Shown here piece after piece: positions 45,380 to 57,246 of a stretch of 64,000 nt of DNA. The position numbers and the translations under genes are program-made. The notes below the pieces were generated by a model. The model saw only the letters and a list, made by a program, of their open reading frames with translations. It had not been told where the DNA came from and ran no database searches. Within the stretch, counting starts at the first letter, position 1. Every line of letters starts with the position of its first letter. Origin of the DNA: Rhyacophila brunnea (taxonomy: Eukaryota > Arthropoda > Insecta > Trichoptera > Rhyacophilidae); contig JAGYXB010000437.1 in the NCBI GenBank assembly GCA_022495005.1, positions 372,001-436,000 of the forward strand. The letters run 5' to 3'.

Positions 45380-46422
45380 ATAATAGAGATAATTAATAAA
45401 TCAGAAAAATGACAGCCATGTCCTATTTAGAGAACAGCACTTGAAGAGGAAGAATTAATACTGATATCATGATTATTGATAACCCTATAATAAGTTTTTT
45501 TTAAAGTCATATAATAATATTATAAGTATTTATTACTAAAATTGATAATATCGCGATGATTTACCCCTGAAGTTTGTAACTGCATAGCGTTTTATTTGTT
45601 TAAGAAGTGCCACTTATTTCTCGAAAATAACAGGGCAGATGTGATTTATATCATGCCCGCAAAATCGGAAGTTCGCTGCTAAATAAAAGGGCAGAAACAA
45701 TATTGAGCTTTCAAACATCATAAATTATTGTTCTTGTTATGCAATCAATTAAAAATAATATAGTATTGTTTGCGAGTAGGGTTTGCAAGGGAGGTCTGTT
45801 TAAACAACTAAATAAAATATATTTTGTTCCCATTGAGAGTTATATTCGACAATAGCTTTTTAATAATCAATAAAATAGCTAATTATTACAATGGGTAGTT
45901 AAGCACCATAGCTTGAAAAGGAAAGATGCTGACTTCGCATAATCCTTGACACTATCGTTAAGTCTCATGGTAATATTAAAAAAATGCCTTCCGATTCATG
46001 AATTAGAAAATGATTAAAGTCATTAAGTACCTACCTACTTTATATATTTTTTTAATATCTTTAAGTACATCGTACAAGTATCGGTATGTACATATTAATA
46101 AGCATATTGTATAATGAATGGCTGAGAATGCATTTGATAAAGATTTTTCTTATCGATCCATTGTTCTTATCAATCTAATCGACTGGAATACAATGTATCT
46201 TTATCTCTAATTGTTTCAAACTTCTTTCTAACAGATATTGTCGTCTGAAAATCTCATACATAATATCAATGTTTGTTTTATAAATACTTAATAAAAGTAT
46301 CTTTTCAATTCAGTTTAAATTTAACAGTAAAGAAGGACGCATCAACTGCATTCAATCACTGTATCAAATTAGACTGTTAACAAGTTATTGACTAAAACTC
46401 TAAAACATAATCTGCCATACTT
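45380..46422. other. No gene seen
   Basis: AT-rich, nothing recognised. Confidence 0.4.
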
Positions 46423-46426
46423 ATAT

Positions 46427-46808
46427 CGTCGGTGTTTTGTAAAAAGGGCGAATCAACCATTTTGGCGAAATCGAGATTTTAATGAAAATACAATATGTAC
46501 CCCACTAGCTTTGTTGTGTAAAAACGGCGAATTTTTATCTTCATAGGAAAGTACTTAAAAACGATAATCGACTAAAATTAAATTAATTAAAATTACGAAA
46601 TAAAAAGCAAATGTGACATATAAGGCCTTTTAAAATATTATATTATAATACCTATTATAATGACAGTATTCTTTCTAAGCTTTATTATAAACTTGTTAGA
46701 TATTTATAATCATCTACATGTAAAAAACAAATAAATATAAAAAGTTAAAAATCCTCCTCCTGTAAAGTAGCATTTTGGTTAATTCGCCCTTTTTACAAAA
46801 CACCGACG
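46427..46808. mobile_element. Inverted-repeat MITE, CGTCGGTGTTTTG ends (382 bp)
   Basis: Ends of about 28 bp are nearly perfect inverses (CGTCGGTGTTTTGTAAAAAG / CTTTTTACAAAACACCGACG) and are flanked by ATAT on both sides (46423-46426, 46809-46812). An additional related word, GTAAAAACGGCGAATTTTT, lies at 46520, suggesting an internal duplication of the tip. Because the flanks extend the palindrome, the duplication could also be read as TA. The CGTC tips and ATAT flank recall the 254-bp family, but the rest is different. Confidence 0.7.
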
Positions 46809-46812
46809 ATAT

Positions 46813-47391
46813 ATTATATTAATTACCTTCTGATAAAATCAGTTTAAATATAAAAGGTGTTTATATGAAAATTATCCCGCCGTTCGATAACACATGAATA
46901 AGTACAAAGCACTAACGTCCCGGGGGCCAGGCAGACTATGCACTGCTTATGTACGACAGATAAAGGAAGAAAATATAAATATATATTTTTTGACAGTACC
47001 TAGGTGTGTAATAATATTAAGAAATTAGAACTTAGATTTGATGGCGATGACCTGGCTTGATAATTGGCTTGTCCACCTAATCTTCAGTAGACATGCATCC
47101 ATGCATGTCAGAAATTTAATAACTCTTATTGCATTTGTCCGTCCCAGGTAAGTAGGTATATATTATTACGCCAGTAATATTTTCGGAAAATCGAGCGCTG
47201 CGGTTCGTAAAATTTTCTTTTCCGAGCGCTGGTTGAGCCAATGGATCTTATTCATTGTGAAGACACATAAACTCAAATTATATGGCTACATTACGCGCAA
47301 TGATGATTATTGAGGGGAACCTAAAGGGTGCCAAAAGAATACTTGGAAGAATTTGCTTGTCTGAGTCACTTTACAGGGCTAAAATGAATAG
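46813..47391. other. No gene; hAT-like debris
   Basis: At 47180-47235 TCGAGCGCTGCGGTTCGTAAA and CCGAGCGCTGG resemble parts of the element at 50365-50561. No frame supported. Confidence 0.35.
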
Positions 47392-49181
47392 GATTGCGAT
47401 GTTTATTTTTTAAATAAAGTTATTTTTGTTAATAATTAATTGTACTTTAAAATAAAATTAACAAAAATAACTAATAAAATTTAAAAAAAAACATTATAAT
47501 GGACTTCTACCACGCTAAGACGGTTCAATTAATTAATTAATTAATTGGATTGCGATCATCTAAAACGATGCCACCCAACCCTGTATTCTTTCAATATATT
47601 AAATAGATACCACGATTTTTTTTAAATCAATTTCCAATCCACCCCAGAAACATACTCACTTTTCTAATATATAAGAAAGCACAAAAATGTCATAACTAAA
47701 ATAATATGGAGTCATAATTCTGATGCAATGCATAGGTAGGTAGGTATATGAAACAAATAATTTTATGATGTTACCTACCTTGTTTTAAATTACATAGCCA
47801 TATATTCTTGATTACGGTGTTATAAATTATATTGCGAGATTGCGATGTTTTTTTTTTTAAATAAAGTTATTTTTTTTAATAATTAATTATACTTTAAAAT
47901 AAAATTAACAAAAATAACTAATAAAATTTAAAAAAAAAACATTATAATGGACTTCTACCACGCTAAGACGGTTCAATTAATTAATTAATTAATTGGATTG
48001 CGATCATCTAAAACGATGCCACCCAACCCTGTATTCTTTCAATATATTAAATAGATACCACGATTTTTTTTAAATCAATTTCCAATCCACCCCAGAAACA
48101 TACCCACTTTTCTAATATATAAGAAAGCACAAAAATGTCATAACTAAAATAATATGGAGTCATAATTCTGATGCAATGCATAGGTAGGTAGGTATATGAA
48201 ACAAATAATTTTATGATGTTACCTACCTTGTTTTAAATTACATAGCCATATATTCTTGATTACGGTGTTATAAATTATATTGCGAGATTGCGATGTTTTT
48301 TTTTTTAAATAAAGTTATTTTTTTTAATAATTAATTATACTTTAAAATAAAATTAACAAAAATAACTAATAAAATTTAAAAAAAAAACATTATAATGGAC
48401 TTCTACCACGCTAAGACGGTTCAATTAATTAATTAATTAATTGGATTGCGATCATCTAAAACGATGCCACCCAACCCTGTATTCTTTCAATATATTAAAT
48501 AGATACCACGATTTTTTTTAAATCAATTTCCAATCCACCCCAGAAACATACCCACTTTTCTTATATATAAGAAAGCACAAAAATGTCATAACTAAAATAA
48601 TATGGAGTCATAATTCTGATGCAATGCATAGGTAGGTAGGTATATGAAACAAATAATTTTATGATGTTACCTACCTTGTTTTAAATTACATAGCCATATA
48701 TTCTTGATTACGGTGTTATAAATTATATTGCGAGATTGCTATGTTTTTTTTTTAAATAAAGTTATTTTTGTTAATAATTAATTATACTTTAAAATAAAAT
48801 TAACAAAAATAACTAATAAAATTTAAAAAAAAAACATTATAATGGACTTCTACCACGCTAAGACGGTTCAATTAATTAATTAATTAATTGGATTGCGATC
48901 ATCTAAAACGATGCCACCCAACCCTGTATTCTTTCAATATATTAAATAGATACCACGATTTTTTTAAAATCAATTTCCAATCCACCCCAGAAACATACCC
49001 ACTTTTCTAATATACGAGTATAAGAAAGCACAAAAATGTCATAACTAAAATAATATGGAGTCATAATTCTGATGCAATGCATAGGTAGGTAGGTATATGA
49101 AACAAATAATTTTATGATGTTACCTACCTTGTTTTAAATTACATAGCCATATATTCTTGATTACGGTGTTATAAATTATAC
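47392..49181. repeat. Tandem array, four units of about 447 bp
   Basis: The landmark GGACTTCTACCACGC recurs at 47501, 47949, 48397 and 48844, giving spacings of 448, 448 and 447. Units begin GATTGCGATG and end near TGTTATAAATTATA. By eye they are above 97 percent identical; differences include T-run lengths, ACTCACTT against ACCCACTT in unit 1, CTTATATATAAG in unit 3 and a 4-bp insert (CGAG) in unit 4. Each unit contains five AATT repeats in a palindrome, and a GGTAGGTAGGTA / TACCTACC pair that can form a hairpin. No coding capacity. Confidence 0.95.
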
Positions 49182-49193
49182 ACGTGCTGGTTT

Positions 49194-49290
49194 TGGGTCT
49201 GTAGCTTAGTGGCTTGAGCTGTCGGTCTACAAGCGTTAGATAAGTCTTCATAATCTCACTCGGTTTTGAGTTCCCCAAATGGTATTCCGC
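49194..49290 (+). repeat. tRNA-like SINE head
   Basis: TGTAGCTTAGTGGCTTGAG fits an A box (TAGCTTAGTGGC) and GGTTTTGAGTTCC is B-box-like, about 60 bp apart. The insert between them is too long and the outer stem does not pair, so this is a diverged SINE rather than a tRNA gene. It abuts the tandem array. Confidence 0.5.
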
Positions 49291-49614
49291 GGAACCTCAT
49301 GGGTATTCCACCTACTTTTTAGCGATTTTGTAAAATTATTTTTCAATAAATCCACTTGAATTATTTAGGTGTCGCCACTCGACATCATATTAAAAGTTTT
49401 GATCTCAACCCCCCCTTTTTATGGTAGCCAAGTAACATGCGACCATTTGCTATATTGGATAAATAGCCATTTGTATTAGTCAGGAAACTCACATTATAAA
49501 ATAAAATTCTACAAGTGAATTATCATTTAATTATATCAATCATAACCTCATCAAATTAAATCGTACAGCCACGTATTTTTAAATGTTAATATTAATTTTT
49601 AGTGAAACAGCGCT

Positions 49615-49652
49615 GCAGGCAAAGAGATTGGACCTTCAATCTCTTTGGCTGC
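49615..49652. repeat. Short hairpin
   Basis: GCAGGCAAAGAGATTG pairs with CAATCTCTTTGGCTGC over a 6-base loop with one or two mismatches. Too short for a microRNA precursor. Could be the centre of a foldback element. Confidence 0.5.
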
Positions 49653-49702
49653 AGGTGACTTTTATTACTGTTAGCGCAAATTTGTAGTGTGTACTTAACT
49701 GG

Positions 49703-49765
49703 GCCATCCCTAAGTCTGGCCCTCCAGGCTAGTGCCCTGTTAGCCCCCTCCATGTGGGGGCCATG
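49703..49765. mobile_element. Family B hAT end fragment
   Basis: The sequence ending CCATGTGGGGGCCATG, with TTAGCCCCCTCC before it, is the inverse of the left tip of 6899-7341. The other end is missing. Confidence 0.65.
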
Positions 49766-50364
49766 ATTACAACCACTGTAAATACGGCTAGTATATTATT
49801 ATGTTGAGAAAATGATGACGACGATGAAAAATGTTAAATCGAAAAAAATTAACAAGTTTTAAGCTAGTTTCACATTGAATTGTTGTATGTATTTGTGGTA
49901 TGACCTAATCCTGATATTCGAATCTATTTTTTGTAATAAATGTTCGTCACACCGCAGATGACAATCAATAAATTTTATTATAACCAGTGTTCAATCAATA
50001 CTGGTATTACCATATAGGGCAGATACCCACCAATAATAAATGTTGTTTGCAGCAAACAGTTTAAAAAGTGCATACAGGAAATTGGCAGTAAAATACTACC
50101 TATTGATTTATGAAATAAGTCTTTCGGTAGATGTGTGATTAATGAGTCATATAAACCATTAATTATATGAATTAAAAATCATTAATTAAATGTGTTTTGG
50201 TATATACCTAATATGTAATTATTTTTAACAATGGGCTAAAATATTTAAAAAAAAAATAATGTAAGAAAACCAATAAAAAAATGAGTCGATATACCCACGC
50301 TATTATTGCTTGGATAAATTCATTGAATATTACATAATATTAATTCATAGGCATAATGTATAAT
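49766..50364. other. No gene seen
   Basis: AT-rich; only repeat-flank sequence. Confidence 0.4.
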
Positions 50365-50561
50365 CAGCACTCGAAATGGAGAATTTTACGAACCGGAGCG
50401 CTCGGTAATTTTATGAAAATATTTAAAATGATTTTTTGTTATATTATGGCCATTCTGGCTCAAATAGTAAAATTATTTTTTCCATGAGACGGAACGACAA
50501 TGTTGCCGATTTTACGACTCGGAACGGCGCTCCGGTGCGTTCCGGTCCATTTCGAGCCCTG
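50365..50561. mobile_element. Short inverted-repeat MITE (197 bp)
   Basis: The left tip CAGCACTCGAAATGGA and the inverse of the right tip CAGGGCTCGAAATGGA match at 14 of 16 positions. Subterminal GGAGCGC words appear at both ends. Flanks TGTATAAT and TAAGTATA do not give a clean 8-bp duplication, though GTATAAT occurs on both sides. Tips suggest hAT. Confidence 0.55.
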
Positions 50562-51329
50562 TAAGTATAATATATAATACGTATTCTTCTTTTTCAGTAA
50601 CTGAGCATAAAATACTTAAGTTTTTTTTATCATTTACTTATTCATGTTTTGAATTTTATAATAATTCATACCTACTACATGTAGATGTCGTTAGTTTTCA
50701 CGTCGTAATTGTATGCATAAATAACGATTGATGTTCCTGTCACAATAATGAATTAATTTGTAATATTTGTGGCCATTCATTTATATTTTTCCGCAAATTT
50801 TCGTATATAGGTATTTGTACTATTTCTTATAAACGTTAAATAATTAGTTAGTTTTCGCCACTGGTCTGGTATCTTTAATAAATGATAATAATTGAGATGT
50901 CTAATAAAACCCTATTTACTACTCGATCTAGACTTGGTAGACACGCATAATTCTATGCACGCGTAGGAAGACCTTGTTGTAGGTACCATTACCTACTACT
51001 CAAAAAAACTTGTTTCCTTTTTTATTGAAATTTTATCGATAAATTCCTCAGTAGCCCACGGCGGGTAATCAGAGGTCAAAGTTGTTGTAATATTATTTTT
51101 TACATAATTATTATATTTTTCATGACCATTTTCGTAACATCCGCTTATATCCAATATAAATAACCGAGTCAAGTTTTAATCTTCTTCTTTAAAATACATG
51201 TTGCCTTTGAAACTCATACTGAACCGTGTTCAAAAATATATGACGTATTACATAATAATATTAGGACATAAATATAACACTCAATAATAATATATGTTTA
51301 TTCCTCCATATTTTACCCGTAGAACAGTC
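50562..51329. other. No gene; lone hAT tip
   Basis: TTTTCGCCACTG at 50852-50863 is a solitary tip of the CAGTGGCG-ended type. Otherwise no feature. Confidence 0.35.
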
Positions 51330-51337
51330 GTCTAGCG

Positions 51338-51975
51338 AAGTGCTCCGCAACCGGTGTGCCGCGAGACGATGCTAGGTGTGCCGCGGTGTATTGCTCCAAA
51401 AAATTTTTTTTTGTATATTATACAATACTTACTTACTAGCCAAATTTTCGTACATGATTGGTAATATATTTGAGAACCTGCATGAACTTAATAAAATAAT
51501 GCAAGATCTGAATGAAAATATATTGACGTGCTCTGATAAATTAGAAGGAGTTGAGACAAGGATCTCTATAAATGTACCAAAGGCCCTACCAAACCGCCAT
51601 TTAAAGCCATTTCACCAGAAAAACATTTAACTTTGCTACAAAAGAAATTTCATCATTACTTTCGTGCAATCAATACGACTGGATTGGAAACCCTTTTGTA
51701 ACCATAACCGAAAATCCTATAGAAGCGCTCCCCTATAAATTCGAGAGGAATTTTTTGAATTGTGAAACGACGTGACGCTAAAACTGAACTTCGCCGATGT
51801 TTCATTGGCTATTTTCTGGATTTCGGTTAATAAAGAATATCCTTCTAGGCATGGGGTCCCCCTTCAGAGTGTGGGGTCCATGTTTTGGTGTATAAATTGT
51901 TTTACGTGTGGTGTGCCGCGGAATTCTGGAAAGACCTTTGGTGTGCCGTGGGTGGGAAAAGGTTGCGGAGCACTG
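51338..51975 (+). mobile_element. hAT element with transposase remnant (638 bp)
   Basis: Inverted ends AAGTGCTCCGCAACC and GGTTGCGGAGCACTG, flanked by a perfect 8-bp duplication GTCTAGCG (51330-51337, 51976-51983). Repeated GGTGTGCCGCG words lie just inside both ends. A degraded transposase segment fills the middle. A family B-like word (GTGTGGGGTCCATG) at 51867-51880 may be a nested fragment. Confidence 0.9.
51463..51849 (+). pseudogene. Degraded hAT transposase, ZBED/FAM200-like
   Basis: Two blocks are recognisable. The first, from 51463, contains LHELNKIMQDLNENILTC then SDKLEGV, which corresponds to the conserved segment before the insertion domain of ZBED5/FAM200-type hAT transposases (LNxxLQGxxxxIxxLxDxIxxFxxKL). 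The second, 51713-51849, contains NPIEALPYKFERNF and, after a frameshift, TLKLNFADVSLAIFWISVNK then EYPS, which matches the region leading into the C-terminal dimerisation part (FWxSxxxEYP). At least one stop (51628) and one frameshift (about 51765) break it, and the catalytic parts between are missing. Family match is from memory, by eye. Confidence 0.75.
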
Positions 51976-51983
51976 GTCTAGCG

Positions 51984-53304
51984 GATCAGTATTTATAGTA
52001 ACTTCTGTCATTATTCTTACTGAAACTGAATAGTGTTTTTCAATTTATTAATATCATCTCCTCTCAACAATAAATACCTAAGTACTTAATAAATTTTAGA
52101 TATTCCCGGTGGAATATTTTGATAGTTGAAATTAAGACTTCTGAGGTTGAGATATTGTAGAATATGGTTTGTTTTATTTATAATTTTCATGTTTATATTG
52201 TTAATGACCAGGCCTCGATTTTTCAATAGAGCTATTGCGTAAGGGTAGATTTATGTAGACCGAGTAATAAATTAATTAATGATGGTTAATATTGTCATAA
52301 CTTAAGATTATGTTCACTTAGGTACCTACTCTAATTTGAATTTAGAGTACGAAATATTTATTTATGTAATATAAGTTGCTATTCTATATATATATACCAA
52401 TATTTATGTTTTATACAGGTATAATTTACGAATTAAAAACATATATTTTCATAACAAATTAAAATTATTATTGTGCACTGAGGCGTATTTACCCACAACA
52501 TTAAACCCATTCTCTCCGTTTACAAATTAAAACTACTTCACTCACAAAATTTCTTGTCTTGCATCTTATAACACATTAAATGTGTTACTGACGCTATTAT
52601 ACTTAATGAATGTAAAAAAAAAACTTAAATACCTGGGACTCTAATCACTATACAGATTTCCACTTGAACAGAATATAATATTGAGTTTGTTGTCACCAAC
52701 CAGCTTTAAATACATGGGGAGTGCATACCAAATACAGGAGGCGAATGGAAATGGCGGAAGTAATAATAATTGACTCCAAATAATAACCGACGTAAGTTTT
52801 CATGAAATATTTTTTGGAGCTTCCTATTATAATATGTGTAGGTAATTGAAGTACGGCCTATATAAGACATCATATGGGATGGTTTTGTACGGATAAGATT
52901 TTGGTGAATATTATTATGTATGAATATTGAAAAAAAACCGGAAGAAAATCATGATAATATTCTATTTCGGCATGACATGGAGACCGATGTACTTTCCCTT
53001 TACCTTCTTCTCCTCACGTGTTCACACCTTTAATGACGTATATTTTAGCGTTAAAGAAAGAAACGTAGTAGGTACCTATTTAAAGTTGTGTCGATAGTAG
53101 ATACCAAAAAGCAAAGACAAACAATTTTGCATTGGCAGTGGCAGTGGCCTATTTACAGCGTGCGCCGTGCGCCCATTACACTATCTGGCCGTTATGATTT
53201 GATTCCGATCAGGGAACTCAGAAATAATGGGAACTGAAATACATAACGGGTAAGGCAATAGCAGCTAACCGAGTCGAGTAAGGAAGAATCCCTGTTAAAC
53301 TTAC
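51984..53304. other. No gene seen
   Basis: AT-rich to about 52950. From 53100 to 53300 CpG and GC rise (GCGTGCGCCGTGCGCCC near 53158), which may be the flank or intron of the candidate exon next to it. Confidence 0.35.
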
Positions 53305-53445
53305 ACACGTGTCAACAATACGTTTTACGTCGAATACTGAAAACTGCTCTCGGTTTATGCATTTACGCTCATTTAATGTTGGTGTATTACACACACTATC
53401 GCACGTGCATAATGCGTGCTTCTTTTTCGTAGGACACTCACACAT
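53305..53445 (-). CDS. Candidate first exon, Cys-rich N-terminus (47 codons)
   Basis: On the minus strand ATG 53445-53443 starts MCECPTKKKHALCTCD followed by SVCNTPTLNERKC and INREQFSVFDVKRIVDTC. The frame meets a consensus donor TGT|GTAAGT exactly at a codon boundary (53305/53304). Seven cysteines occur in 47 residues. If unspliced it runs to a stop at 53218. The block is CpG-richer than its flanks. No signal peptide and no family recognised. The plus strand is also open here, so chance is possible. Confidence 0.3.
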
Positions 53446-54214
53446 TCAAAAGCCTGCATCAACATGCGGCGTATTGAATATAGCATATCGGTATTCTATT
53501 TATTATCTGTTCTGTGATTCCGATATACCTCGTAGACCTAATCTAGGGAAGGTAGTCAGCGTGACGTGAGGTTTGTACGGGAAATAACGGGATCAAGACT
53601 CAATGGCCAGACGTTGTAATGGGCGGGCGCTCTTACTTGGTAATTTCAGATATCAAATCTTAATAATTATTCGTAATTCAAGTAAAGCCATAAGATGATT
53701 ACGTAGTATGTATGACTATTTTAAGAAACTATCTTTTTTTTCAATCAATGTGAAAAGTTTTCAATAGGTAAAATAATAAACTACGTTTTATAATGTTGTA
53801 CGTCTGTATTTAATAGTTAAATAACTTATGGATTTTACACTGCGTAATACACAATATTATACTTACGTTCTATTTGGAACTAAATGATCTGTCCACCCTT
53901 TTACAATTAACTCAATAGATAACGGTGCCTAGTTCATGGATGAATTGCACGCAAACACGTTAATTGGATATGCAAATTTTAAATTGGATAGATACTATTG
54001 GTTACAGTAGGTACTCTAGTACGGCGTGGGTTAGAATAACAAGGCTGCCCCTGAATCATTGTTTCATTAATCATTTCTTTAAATTGCTCGCTCACCTTGG
54101 CATTGAGAATAAGCTATTAGAAAATACATTTTAAATCGATGTAATTTAAGCTCGATCTTCGCCATGCTACATTTTCATAAATATTTTTTTTATTATCTAA
54201 CGACACTATTATTA
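53446..54214. other. No gene seen
   Basis: A GC-richer patch at 53560-53640 (GGGCGGGCGCTC) would be upstream of the minus-strand candidate exon; the rest is AT-rich. Confidence 0.3.
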
Positions 54215-54222
54215 TATTATGC

Positions 54223-54703
54223 CAGTAGCGAAGGGTGGAGATAGGCTGTTAAGATCCACCATAAACAGCGCACATTAAACTTTGTTTACATACGTATTTG
54301 TTTTTATTGAACTGAGACTACAATTTACAGATGGGATTGGTAGTTTTTAAAAATCAATTAAACCCTGCCTAAACCAAACCATAATAGTTTTGGTATATTT
54401 TAGGCGATACGACAAAATTATGTACACTATTGTTGGTTCATTTTTTTTAAATTCGTTAAGCCCTGCCTAAACCAGACTATATGTGATGTATGATTTAATT
54501 GAATAATTTTAGATATTTTATAGATAGACGAGTATATTTTGACTATTATCAATTATGGCTTGGTTTTCGCAGGGTTTAATTGAATTTTAAAAACTAATCA
54601 ACATCATCTGTAAATCTTATTTCACAAATACGTATGACTGACAATATTTAGTGAGCACTATCTATGGCGGATTTTAACAGTCTATCTCCACCCTTCGCCA
54701 CTG
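54223..54703. mobile_element. hAT-like MITE, family A copy 2 (481 bp)
   Basis: Begins CAGTAGCGAAGGGTGGAGAT and ends ATCTCCACCCTTCGCCACTG. Flanks TATTATGC and GTATATGC share only the last five bases, so the duplication has decayed. It is the same family as 9751-10333, including the AAACCCTGCCTAAACC modules repeated in both orientations, and is about 100 bp shorter. Confidence 0.8.
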
Positions 54704-54806
54704 GTATATGCGATGGACGAATGGCAGAATATCCGCATCTGAAAGTGTAGATCAAGTAGTAAAATCTCTCATCAAATTTCATGTTTGCATTTCATTATGT
54801 GTATGT

Positions 54807-55047
54807 CAATAACATTATTAATGGACAACGCACACAGTAGCTAGCAAGTAAATTCACGACAGTGACATTCGCACATGTATAGGTAGACGTCACGCAATTT
54901 CCATTATGCGATATCACGCATCGGGAATTTATAGCAATATCACCTTTATTGTCATGGCGTTAGAACAGATTATGCCATTCGGCAGACCCGACAAAAAAGT
55001 GAGTATCATTTTTATTCCCAGATGCTTCGTCCATATTAATGTCATTG
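54807..55047 (-). mobile_element. P-like MITE (241 bp)
   Basis: Ends CAATAACATTATTAATGGAC and ATATTAATGTCATTG, with a perfect 8-bp duplication GTGTATGT (54799-54806, 55048-55055). Lies in reverse orientation to 40525-41154. About 70 bp at its right end match the left end of that element (GACGAAGCATCT, GTCGGGTCTGCCG on the other strand), and its left end shares ATGTATAGGTAGA and GTCACG with the other end. No coding sequence remains. Confidence 0.88.
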
Positions 55048-55055
55048 GTGTATGT

Positions 55056-56622
55056 ATTCAGAGTACATACATGGACTTAACTAATAGGTCGTGCGAACGG
55101 ACAAAAATCATTTAAGAGTATCATAAATAAACCTTTTCGGGAGGTGGCCAAGAATTACATCACACCCTATATAATATTATGGTAAGTATCTATAACCAAT
55201 GATGATTGGAATTTAATGTTTCAAAATTATTTTAAAACTCATTATTGAGCATTGGATGTGTTATTAGAATTATCAAAGAATTTCCTATTAGGTATGTGGT
55301 TTAAAAATTTTGTTAGAAATAGAATATATTTTTACTGCATTCGTAATGGATGAAAACGTATTTACGTAACACCCCGTTTGATTTTTATAAATGATAACTC
55401 TGCCAGCCTTTGTTTTTATACATTTATACGATGTCATTCTTTGCCAATATTTTTTTCGCCCGACCAAATCACTTCATACAATAAATTCATTCCACGGGGC
55501 AAAGAAATCAACTCCTTAATTTTGTATTATCATTGTCATTGTAAATCAACGTCTGTGATTATTGCTGACAAAATTATTTAATAATTATACTAAAACTTGA
55601 CAGTTTTTACAAAGAACATGACGATGTCATGCAACTAAAAGAACAAACACGTCAGTTAATGCTTTTAAAGACTGCATTTTATACTCTAAAATTATTGAGT
55701 AAACACGGAATTAAGTCATGTTTATTTCTTCAGTATGCAAAGAAGCAGTGTAACTAGCAAGTAAGCGTTACAAGTGCTAATTACTGTCGAAAATATAATG
55801 CCTACAAGAGTACAAGTTTTTCGTTTATTCTTGGTCGATGAACTCTAAACTCTTTGTAGGCGCTTTCAATTAGGCAAATAGCTTTTACAGTGGCAGTTAT
55901 TCAAAAAAATGCACTACTTATTAAAAGTGATTATGATGTTACATCTCACCCTGCAGTTCAATTAAAACATTTCTAGCTGTCAACGTCAATCAACATTGTG
56001 ATTACAACTCATTCGACTATCTGCGACTCTAATAGATGAAACATGAAACATATCAACACGTCTTAATAATCTAATATCTATGAAAAAATAACCGTACCCG
56101 CTCTTACCACGGGAATCCGATGGAGTTACGAGAATAAGTAAAAGGGAATCTCTCCATTTTTTGAAATGCATAACAGTCATTATTTGAAATGTTTAAATTT
56201 GACCAAATACATTTAAACAATGATCAAAGTAGATCAGTACACCCTATTAATATTAAATTTAATATAATACAACACAACTTATGATACAAATAAAAGCCCC
56301 TTAAAACTGTGTCATTATTTTGTATGAATATCTCAATATAAAGTGATGGACAGAAGCATTTTTGCTTTTGATCTAATCAATCATATTATTCTTTATAGAT
56401 TGGGAGAAGTCAATGTAACAGTAAATTCGATCTTTTAAAGTTTTCGTTGTATGGTATTGTCTCATTGAAAATAAATATTCTAGACTAGGAAATGCAATGT
56501 GTTCGACATTTTAGAAATATACGGAACTACACGAAAAGAGATTACTTTATTAGTCAAAACATTACTTTTGTAAGCTATCGACTATATCAATAACTATAAT
56601 ATACTATGGCGTAGTCGTAGTC
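55056..56622. other. No gene seen
   Basis: Frames at 55378-55581 and 55986-56180 have no motif. AT-rich throughout. Confidence 0.4.
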
Positions 56623-56941
56623 CACTGGTTTTACAACTGTTTTGTTTCACCGCACCTTTAGTGTACGATTTTTTTTTATTTTAAACACTACTTTCACAAC
56701 GACATTTGAAACTTTTGTTTTAGTTCTTCCGTCCGAGATTTTTTTAACCAGCAATAATAATTTAAAAATAAGGCTGGTTCAACCAGTTTATCCATATAAT
56801 TATTTTATTATCGCTTTAAAAAACAGCATTAAACATACAAATCTTTTTATGATGAAAAAAAATGTCTAGATTGTTTTTCGAACAGTCAGAAGATGCTCAC
56901 GTTGGCATAGGGCGCCGCGGCGCACAGTTTTAATACCACTG
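56623..56941. mobile_element. Probable hAT-like MITE (319 bp)
   Basis: The left end CACTGGTTTTACAACTGTTT and the inverse of the right end CAGTGGTATTAAAACTGTG match with a few differences. Both are followed by a GC-rich CACCGCACC / GCGCCGCGGCGCC block. Flanks TCGTAGTC and GTGTATTC agree at 5 of 8 positions. The frame at 56642-56869 lies inside and is not a gene. Confidence 0.5.
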
Positions 56942-57246
56942 GTGTATTCATTAACTTTATTGCAAATATATGACATGTCAGTATTCGCCTACCTATCTGT
57001 TTCCCAAGGCTTCGTAGAATACTATGAAATGCCAATTAATTTAGGTAGACATGTCTAGTGAAACAACTTCTATTACAATTACCACCTACCCAGATAATAT
57101 CTCAGTAAAATATTTAAACACCTTTTAATAAGCGTTGTCAGATTTAGAAAATATATGTATTAACTTAATGCCAGTGAATCATTATAATATCGCTACAAAC
57201 AGTAACATTGCTGAACAAACAATAATAGTTACAATTCCATTATACC

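Noticed and set aside
49194..49290. Possible tRNA gene
   Set aside because: A and B boxes are too far apart and the acceptor stem does not pair; better explained as a SINE.
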